Both the position numbers and the translations under genes were made by a program. The notes under the pieces are model-generated. The model saw only the letters and a list, made by a program, of their open reading frames with translations, was not told the DNA's origin and made no database searches. Of a DNA stretch of 11,492 nt, positions 7,258 to 11,492 are shown piece by piece; the first letter of the stretch is position 1; every line of letters starts with the position of its first letter. Source of the DNA: Candidatus Solibacter sp. (GTDB lineage Bacteria; Acidobacteriota; Terriglobia; Bryobacterales; Bryobacteraceae); assembly GCA_017883345.1 (NCBI GenBank), contig JADGNT010000074.1, positions 1 to 11,492 on the forward strand, given 5' to 3'.

Positions 7258-7321
7258 AAACCGAGGACAGACAGCGAATTTCCGGCAAACAGCGCCGGAA
7301 ATTCATGTCAGTCCCCGGTTT
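7258..7321. repeat. Long REP-like imperfect palindrome
   Basis: A perfect 11-bp inverted repeat, GAATTTCCGGC (7276-7286) and GCCGGAAATTC (7294-7304), closes a 7-base loop. Outside it AAACCGAGGACAGAC pairs with GTCAGTCCCCGGTTT with only two mismatches, making an almost continuous hairpin of about 64 bases. A further CCTGCC/GGCAGG pair (7249-7254, 7334-7339) may extend it. The GGACAGAC/GTCAGTCC arms resemble dispersed palindromes that in many bacteria are moved by REP-associated (RAYT) Y1 transposases. No transposase is in the window. It lies 33 bases upstream of the SPOR gene, so it would be transcribed into its leader. Confidence 0.75.
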
Positions 7322-7358
7322 GCGTAGAGGCCCGGCAGGCGTCATGATAGAGGTATGA
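7305..7358 (+). other. Possible 17-codon leader ORF overlapping the SPOR gene start
   Basis: ATG 7305 opens a frame of 17 codons (MSVPGLRRGPAGVMIEV) whose TGA (7356-7358) overlaps the ATG of the next gene as ATGA. An internal ATG at 7344 has AGG upstream and ends at the same stop. The downstream gene's own Shine-Dalgarno, AGAGG, is only one base from its ATG, which is too close to work well. Coupled re-initiation from this leader is therefore plausible. The ATG at 7305 sits in the descending arm of the palindrome. There is no protein-level evidence. Confidence 0.25.
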
Positions 7359-8506
7359 CTCAGTTGCGGGAACGCTGGGAAGGCGTGTCCCTGCCCGGGG
7401 ATTATCTTCTCCAACAGTGGTTGAGCGGCGATGAGGCCGCCGGGTTTTTTGAAACTTCGCTCGCCTCCGACGGGCGGCGCGCCATTGTCAAGCTGGTGCC
7501 GGAGTTTGCAGGTGATGGCGCCGCCCAGCTCGCTCTGTGGCAGCGCACGCGCAGCTTGCGGCATCCGAATCTGCGCGAGTTACTGGATTGCGGGCGCGCC
7601 GAACTGGCGGGTGAAATCGCTGTCTACGCCGTGTTCGAATACGCCGACGATACGCTCGCCTCCGCGCTCGGCCAGTCGCCCCTGTCGGAAGCCGAAGCGC
7701 GCGAAGTGCTCGACGCGGTTGTCGACGCGTTGGGCTACCTGCAGGCCCAGGGCCTGGCTCATCCCGCGCTCGACCCGGATCACGTGGTAGCCGTGGGCGA
7801 GCGGATCAAGCTTTCCACCGATTGGCTGCGTGAAGCCGCGGCGGACGCACCGTACACCGGCGAGCTGCGGGCATTTTGGCGCCAGATCTCACCTTCTACG
7901 CCGGCGCGGAGCGCGGACATCCTCGCCCAAGCCTTGGGCGCCGATCCCGGCACCGGCCCGTTGCCGCCGGACCCAGAGGATACCCCGGCCCCGGCCGAAA
8001 TCGCGCCGGCCGCGGGTGTCGCGGTGCGGCCGGCAGAGGCCGCGGCTCCGCCCAAGCCTTTTCCCAAGTGGATACTGGTGGGCGCCGCCGGAGTCGTGCT
8101 GCTGATCCTCGGACTGCACCTGCGCCGCGCTCCCGAGGCGGCGGCGCAACCGGACCCCGCCCCCGGCTCCGCACCGATGGCGGCGGCGCCCGCCGTTCCC
8201 AAAGCCAGCCGTGCTCCGGGAACGATCTCCACGCCGGCATCCAAGCCGGTCCCGGCCGGCCAAGGAATGTGGCGCGTGATCGTCTACACTTACCGGACCC
8301 ACGATGCCGCCGCCAGGAAAGCCGATCGGATCAATGAACGCCACGCCGATCTCGCAGCCACGGTATTTTCGCCGCAGGATAAGCAGGGCTACTTCCTGGT
8401 CGCTCTCGGCGGACGCATGAGCCGCCAGGACGCAGTGCGCCTGCAAGAGAAGGCGCGCGCCGAGGGACTGGCGCGCGATGTGTACGTGAAGAAATTCCTA
8501 GATTGA
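7355..8506 (+). CDS. Membrane protein: truncated pseudokinase, one TM helix, SPOR domain
   Basis: A 383-residue protein in three parts. Residues 14-160 resemble the N-lobe and catalytic-loop region of a Ser/Thr kinase: 'LPGDYLLQQWLSG' like the glycine-rich strand, a retained beta-3 Lys46 in 'AIVKLV', and 'LRHPNL' at 68-73. The HRD loop is degenerate: 'HPALDPDHV' (136-144) has Ala for the catalytic Asp and His for the metal-binding Asn. 'LSTDWL' replaces DFG and the C-lobe is essentially absent, so it should not phosphorylate. After a Pro/Ala linker comes one membrane helix (about 239-256), another Pro/Ala linker, and a C-terminal SPOR domain (about 305-382, 'MWRVIVYTYRTHDAAARKAD' to 'VYVKKF'). 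SPOR domains bind denuded septal peptidoglycan. With the N-terminus cytoplasmic, the protein could link an internal signal to cell-wall or division sites. The domain calls come from motifs seen by eye. Confidence 0.85.
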   Translation: MTQLRERWEGVSLPGDYLLQQWLSGDEAAGFFETSLASDGRRAIVKLVPEFAGDGAAQLALWQRTRSLRHPNLRELLDCGRAELAGEIAVYAVFEYADDTLASALGQSPLSEAEAREVLDAVVDALGYLQAQGLAHPALDPDHVVAVGERIKLSTDWLREAAADAPYTGELRAFWRQISPSTPARSADILAQALGADPGTGPLPPDPEDTPAPAEIAPAAGVAVRPAEAAAPPKPFPKWILVGAAGVVLLILGLHLRRAPEAAAQPDPAPGSAPMAAAPAVPKASRAPGTISTPASKPVPAGQGMWRVIVYTYRTHDAAARKADRINERHADLAATVFSPQDKQGYFLVALGGRMSRQDAVRLQEKARAEGLARDVYVKKFLD

Positions 8507-8527
8507 GGCGGGCGGCCAGGTATTTTG

Positions 8528-8950
8528 CTAGAGGCTGTGACAGAGATGGCAGCCGGCTTCGGGGGCTGGGGCCAGGGTATGAGCGGGCCTCTCGAAACCG
8601 GAGTGCGCGAGCAGGACGGTGGCCTTGCCGGCGTTTACCTGTAAGGGCATGCCTGCCCCGCCGTCACAGCGGAGGAGCCGGGCGCCGGCCGGTGGAACGC
8701 CTGCCGCCGTCCGGAGCGGAACGTCCGCGCCGGCTTGGCGGCAAAGATCGAGCGCTGCCGTCCGGCTGGCGGCATAGCCGCCGCCGATGATCATTACGAC
8801 CGCGGCAGCCACCGCGAGCGCCGCGCGGGGGAACTCCCAGCGCTTAACCGGCGCGAACCCCAGGCGAATCCTCAGCATGCGCGGCGTCGCCACCGGGGCC
8901 AATGCCAGGGCCAATTCCCGGGCTAATTCCTCTTCAGGCCAGTCAGACAT
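8528..8950 (-). CDS. Small membrane protein with C-terminal CXXCH, possible anti-sigma partner
   Basis: A 140-residue protein. The first 40 residues are acidic then basic and probably cytoplasmic ('MSDWPEEELARELALALAPV'). A single helix spans about 42-61 ('AALAVAAAVVMIIGGGYAA'). The rest is extracytoplasmic and ends 'EAGCHLCHSL', with C134, C137 and H138 forming a complete CXXCH haem-c motif eight residues from the end. Two more cysteines, C70 and C95, could pair as a disulphide. Its ATG overlaps the sigma gene's end by eight bases, and AAGGA lies about seven bases upstream within that gene, so the two are co-translated. Position and topology suggest a regulator of the sigma factor, but no ZAS zinc motif or known anti-sigma domain is visible. 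Its stop lies 21 bases from the convergent SPOR gene's stop. Confidence 0.75.
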   Translation of the reverse strand: MSDWPEEELARELALALAPVATPRMLRIRLGFAPVKRWEFPRAALAVAAAVVMIIGGGYAASRTAALDLCRQAGADVPLRTAAGVPPAGARLLRCDGGAGMPLQVNAGKATVLLAHSGFERPAHTLAPAPEAGCHLCHSL

Positions 8951-9512
8951 GCGAGCTTCCTTTCAGATGCGACAGCCGCCGCCCCAGAGCCTTATGGGCG
9001 CGATTGAGGCGCGACGCGACGGTCCCCATGGAGCAGCCCAGCACCGTTGCGATCTCCTCGTACGCCAATCCCTCGGTGTAACGCAGCACCACCACGATGC
9101 GCTGCTCGGCGGGCAGTTTCTCGACGGCGCTCCGCACCCGCCCGCGCATCTCCGAGTGCAACAGCCCGTGCAACGCGTCGCCCGGGGCGCGCAGCACCGC
9201 CAGGACTTCGGCGGCGAGGGGAATCAGACGCCAGGAGCGACGCTTATGATCGAGGCAACTGTTGACCACCAGGCGGTACACCCAGGTGCCGAAAGAGGAA
9301 TCGCCGCGGAACTCGGCCATCGAGGAGAAGAGTTTGAGGAAGGTATCCTGGGCGATGTCCATGGCGAGCGCTTGATCGCCGCTGAAGCGCAGGGCGATCG
9401 AGTAGATCCTGTCCTGGTAGGTCTCAAATAGGGCGCGAAAGGCGTCCCGCTCCCCGCGGCGGCACCCCTCAATGAGATCGCGATCCGACCCTTCCAGCAC
9501 CATCCAGGCCAT
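8943..9512 (-). CDS. ECF-type RNA polymerase sigma factor
   Basis: A 189-residue sigma-70 family protein of the extracytoplasmic-function class. Region 2 covers about 22-91, with 'ALAMDIAQDTFLKLF' and 'FGTWVYRLVVNSCLDHKRR' as the core-binding and -10 recognition segments. A short linker leads to region 4 (about 124-178), whose helix-turn-helix is 'YEEIATVLGCSMGTVASRLN' and should contact the -35 element. There is no region 1 or 3. The frame stays open to 9677, but the upstream part runs through the 28-bp repeat and has no family similarity. ATG 9512 (or 9503) gives the normal ECF length, though neither has a strong Shine-Dalgarno. The next gene overlaps its 3' end, as sigma/anti-sigma pairs often do. 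The divergent VWFA-related gene is a candidate target, by position only. Confidence 0.92.
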   Translation of the reverse strand: MAWMVLEGSDRDLIEGCRRGERDAFRALFETYQDRIYSIALRFSGDQALAMDIAQDTFLKLFSSMAEFRGDSSFGTWVYRLVVNSCLDHKRRSWRLIPLAAEVLAVLRAPGDALHGLLHSEMRGRVRSAVEKLPAEQRIVVVLRYTEGLAYEEIATVLGCSMGTVASRLNRAHKALGRRLSHLKGSSHV

Positions 9513-9591
9513 GAGACGATGATAGCCCGGATTTTCTTCCAGGAAAGTGGCGGGCGGGGAATCCCAGGCGGCGTATTCATGGCCAGCTTTC

Positions 9592-9619
9592 CCGAAAACG
9601 TTTAAGCACCCGCGTACCG
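9592..9619 (-). repeat. 28-bp repeat, copy 2 (inverted relative to copy 1)
   Basis: This is the reverse-complement partner of 7196-7223 (27/28 identical, 23 consecutive identical bases at 9592-9614). It lies in the divergent region between the sigma gene (-) and the VWFA-related gene (+), is oriented toward the sigma gene, and ends 79 bases from its chosen start. Here the left arm of the adjoining hairpin seen at copy 1 is absent. Confidence 0.9.
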
Positions 9620-9627
9620 CCTCCGGA

Positions 9628-9656
9628 TTGTGGTTGGTTCGCGGTTGTCCTATGAT
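9628..9656 (+). promoter_or_regulatory. Candidate promoter of the VWFA-related gene
   Basis: TTGTGG (9628-9633) and TATGAT (9651-9656) are separated by 17 bases. The -10 matches the housekeeping consensus at five of six positions, but the -35 matches only its TTG. Transcription would begin near 9663, leaving a leader of under 20 bases before ATG 9680. I see no convincing promoter for the sigma gene on the other strand. Confidence 0.35.
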
Positions 9657-9679
9657 GACTGTGACCCCGTGAGCCAACT

Positions 9680-11413
9680 ATGATCAGGTCCGGCTATTGC
9701 GCTAGAGCGCTGACTATCTTCGGCGCGTGCGCTGCCTGGTCGCAAACCGCGCCCCCGCCGCCGCAAACGCCCGCCAAGAGCGCGGCGGAAATGGCCACGC
9801 ACGATGAGCCGGCGCTGTTCAAGGCGCGGGTCAACCTGGTGATGGTGCCGGTGGTGGTCCGCGACCGCCAGGGCAAGGCGGTAGGCACCCTCAAGCAGGA
9901 AGATTTCCAACTGTTCGATAAGGGTAAGCCGCAATATATCGCGCGCTTTTCCATGGAGAAGGCGGCGGGCCGCCTCAATAAAGCGAGCGGCGCCGTACCC
10001 GTCCCCAGCCCGGATAAGCCATCCGAGGAGAAACCCGCGGTCGACCTGCCGGACCGCTTTATCGCCTACCTGTTCGACGACGTGCACATGAAGTTCGGCG
10101 ATCTGGTGCACGCCAGGGACGCCGCCGGCCGGCACATCGATACCGCCCTGCGCACCACCGATCGCGCCGCGATTTACACCACGTCGGGCCAGACCATCCA
10201 GGATTTCACCGACGACCGTACCCTGCTGCACGAGGCGCTGGCCAAACTGCGCATGCGCCCGGTCACCGGACAAGGCCTCAGCAATTGCCCCAACATGACC
10301 TATTACATGGCGGACCTGATCGTGAACAAGAACGATCCGACCGTGTTGGACGCCGCGGCGCGGGATGTCATGTCGTGCCAGAGCCTCGATCCATCGCAAT
10401 ACGCCCAGGCACAGCAGATAGCCCGGCAGGCCGCGCAGCAGGAACTGAATCTCGGCGATCATGAGACGCGGCTCGCCATGGGGGTGATCAAGGAGCTGGT
10501 TCGCCGCATGGCGGCGATGCCGGGGCAGCGCTCCATCATCCTGGTCTCCAACGGGTTTGTGACCTTGGCGGAGCACTCGATCGAAAAGACCGACATCATG
10601 GACCGCGCGATTCGCTCTAGCGTGCTGATCAACTCGCTGGATGCGCGCGGCCTTTATACGGACACATCCGATATAACGCGCCAGGGCACCAACAATGTTA
10701 CGGAAATGGTCCTGCATCAGATGGAGCGCGAGACCAACCGCGCGCAAGCCGATGTGATGGCGGAACTGGCGGCGGGCACGGGCGCCAGCTTCTTCCAGAA
10801 CAACAACGATCTGGACGCCGGGTTTGCGCGCCTGGCGACGGCTCCGGAATATTATTACCTGCTGGCCTTTTCTCCGCAGAACCTCAAAATGGACGGCAGT
10901 TTCCACGCGCTGAAGGTGACGCTCAAGGCCGTGAAGGATGTGAGCGTCGGGGCGCGCACGGGCTATTACGCGCCGCGGCATCTGGAGAATGCCATCGAGA
11001 CCGCGAAGCGCGAAATCGAAGAGGCGCTGTTCTCGCGCGAGGAGATGAGTGATATCGCGGTGGAATTGCATACCCAGTTCTTCAAGTCGGGCGCGGACAC
11101 GGCGCGCGTCTCGCTGGTCATCAAGGTGGACGTCAAACATCTCAAGTTCCGCAAGGAAGCGGACCGCAACTGCAACGAAATCACGGTGGTGGCGGGCCTG
11201 TTCGATCGCAACGGCGTGTATGCCGCGGGCAACCAGAAGAAAATTGAGATGAAGCTGAAGGACGAGACGGTGGAAAAACGCCTGGACGGAGGCTTGACCA
11301 TCCGCTCCAGTATCGATGTCAAGCCGGGCACTTACTCGGTCCGGCTGGTGGTCAGGGATGTCGAAGGACAATTGATGTCGGCGCAGAATGGCGCCGTCGA
11401 GATTCCGTACTGA
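9680..11413 (+). CDS. VWFA-related Acidobacterial-type secreted protein
   Basis: A 577-residue exported protein of the family usually annotated as VWFA-related Acidobacterial domain. The N-terminus (1-22, 'RALTIFGACAAWSQ') is a modest signal sequence followed by a Pro-rich spacer. Residues 49-92 hold the family's first motif: 'VNLVMVPVVVRDRQGKAVGTLKQEDFQLFDKGKPQ'-like, here cited by position. The VWA core begins at 'FIAYLFDDVHMKF' (127-139), where Asp133/134 may stand in for the MIDAS Asp. The DxSxS signature is not intact. 'GQRSIILVSNGFV' (282-294), 'LDARGLYTDT' (320-329) and 'EYYYLLAFSP' (390-399) are further core strands, and 'ARTGYYAP' (425-432) closes the family domain. About 145 more residues form a beta-rich tail. 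The function is unknown; such proteins are thought to act in adhesion or surface assembly. The start ATG has only a weak GTGAG upstream. Confidence 0.88.
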   Translation: MIRSGYCARALTIFGACAAWSQTAPPPPQTPAKSAAEMATHDEPALFKARVNLVMVPVVVRDRQGKAVGTLKQEDFQLFDKGKPQYIARFSMEKAAGRLNKASGAVPVPSPDKPSEEKPAVDLPDRFIAYLFDDVHMKFGDLVHARDAAGRHIDTALRTTDRAAIYTTSGQTIQDFTDDRTLLHEALAKLRMRPVTGQGLSNCPNMTYYMADLIVNKNDPTVLDAAARDVMSCQSLDPSQYAQAQQIARQAAQQELNLGDHETRLAMGVIKELVRRMAAMPGQRSIILVSNGFVTLAEHSIEKTDIMDRAIRSSVLINSLDARGLYTDTSDITRQGTNNVTEMVLHQMERETNRAQADVMAELAAGTGASFFQNNNDLDAGFARLATAPEYYYLLAFSPQNLKMDGSFHALKVTLKAVKDVSVGARTGYYAPRHLENAIETAKREIEEALFSREEMSDIAVELHTQFFKSGADTARVSLVIKVDVKHLKFRKEADRNCNEITVVAGLFDRNGVYAAGNQKKIEMKLKDETVEKRLDGGLTIRSSIDVKPGTYSVRLVVRDVEGQLMSAQNGAVEIPY

Positions 11414-11423
11414 GAGGTGTAGC

Positions 11424-11492
11424 ATGCGATTCCAGCGCACGATATTATTGAGCGGTGTTCTTCTGCTGATGGGCGCTCCGGCGCCGGCCCAA
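11424..11492 (+). CDS. Start of a secreted protein (partial)
   Basis: ATG 11424 begins 10 bases after the VWFA-related gene's stop, with GAGAGGT five bases upstream as a good ribosome binding site. The 23 visible residues, 'MRFQRTILLSGVLLLMGAPA' and then PAQ, form a clear Sec signal peptide: two basic residues, a Leu-rich core and a likely cleavage after 'APAPA'. The frame is open to the right edge. It is almost certainly co-transcribed with the upstream gene. The mature protein is not in the window, so no function can be given. Confidence 0.75.
   Translation, partial: MRFQRTILLSGVLLLMGAPAPAQ

Noticed and set aside
7196..9619. Composite transposon bounded by the 28-bp inverted repeats
   Set aside because: No transposase or integrase lies between them and no target-site duplication flanks the repeats: the adjacent bases differ.
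9513..9677. N-terminal extension of the sigma factor, including the translated 28-bp repeat
   Set aside because: It has no similarity to sigma factors and would cover the whole divergent promoter region. ECF proteins normally begin shortly before region 2.
9680..9745. Lipoprotein signal for the VWFA-related protein ('IFGAC')
   Set aside because: The -3 position is Phe, not the usual Leu/Val/Ile, and the hydrophobic core before it is short. A Sec signal is the safer call.
9650..11440. Minus-strand open frame of 596 codons
   Set aside because: It is antisense to the VWFA-related gene, His/Arg-rich and without family features. It is a codon-bias shadow.

Overview
The window looks like a high-GC chromosome segment of an Acidobacteriota bacterium, most likely of the Bryobacterales/Solibacter type. 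The best pointer is the protein at 9680-11413, which has the layout of the VWFA-related family typical of Acidobacteria. An ECF sigma factor with a small membrane partner, a pseudokinase-SPOR protein and a secreted GH27 enzyme fit the same picture. No rRNA, tRNA, CRISPR array, transposase or phage gene was seen.

Layout. 2-1451 (+): the 3' end of a metallo-beta-lactamase-fold hydrolase gene, then a secreted GH27 alpha-galactosidase-like enzyme. 1599-3663 (-): three overlapping genes for Tad-type pseudopilins (TadG-like, TadE-like, TadE-like), visibly less GC-rich than their neighbours. 3832-7136 (-): a two-gene operon for a glycyl radical enzyme that matches trans-4-hydroxy-L-proline dehydratase (HypD), with its radical SAM activase (HypE) upstream. 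7137-7354: a divergent intergenic region packed with repeats, namely a short perfect hairpin, one copy of a 28-bp repeat and a long REP-like palindrome. 7355-8506 (+): a truncated pseudokinase, one membrane helix and a SPOR domain. 8528-9512 (-): an ECF sigma factor followed by an overlapping small membrane protein whose last residues form a CXXCH haem-c motif. 9513-9679: a second divergent promoter region carrying the inverted copy of the 28-bp repeat. 9680-11492 (+): a VWFA-related secreted protein and the start of another secreted protein.

How the genes work together. HypE should install the glycyl radical on HypD, which dehydrates trans-4-hydroxy-L-proline to pyrroline-5-carboxylate. The reductase that would finish the route to proline (ProC) is not in the window. 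The sigma factor and the membrane protein overlapping it look like a signalling pair, and the CXXCH motif suggests a haem or redox input. The least expected features are this CXXCH motif, the pseudokinase-SPOR fusion, the 28-bp repeat (27/28 identical) present in both divergent promoter regions, and the REP-like palindrome in front of the SPOR gene.
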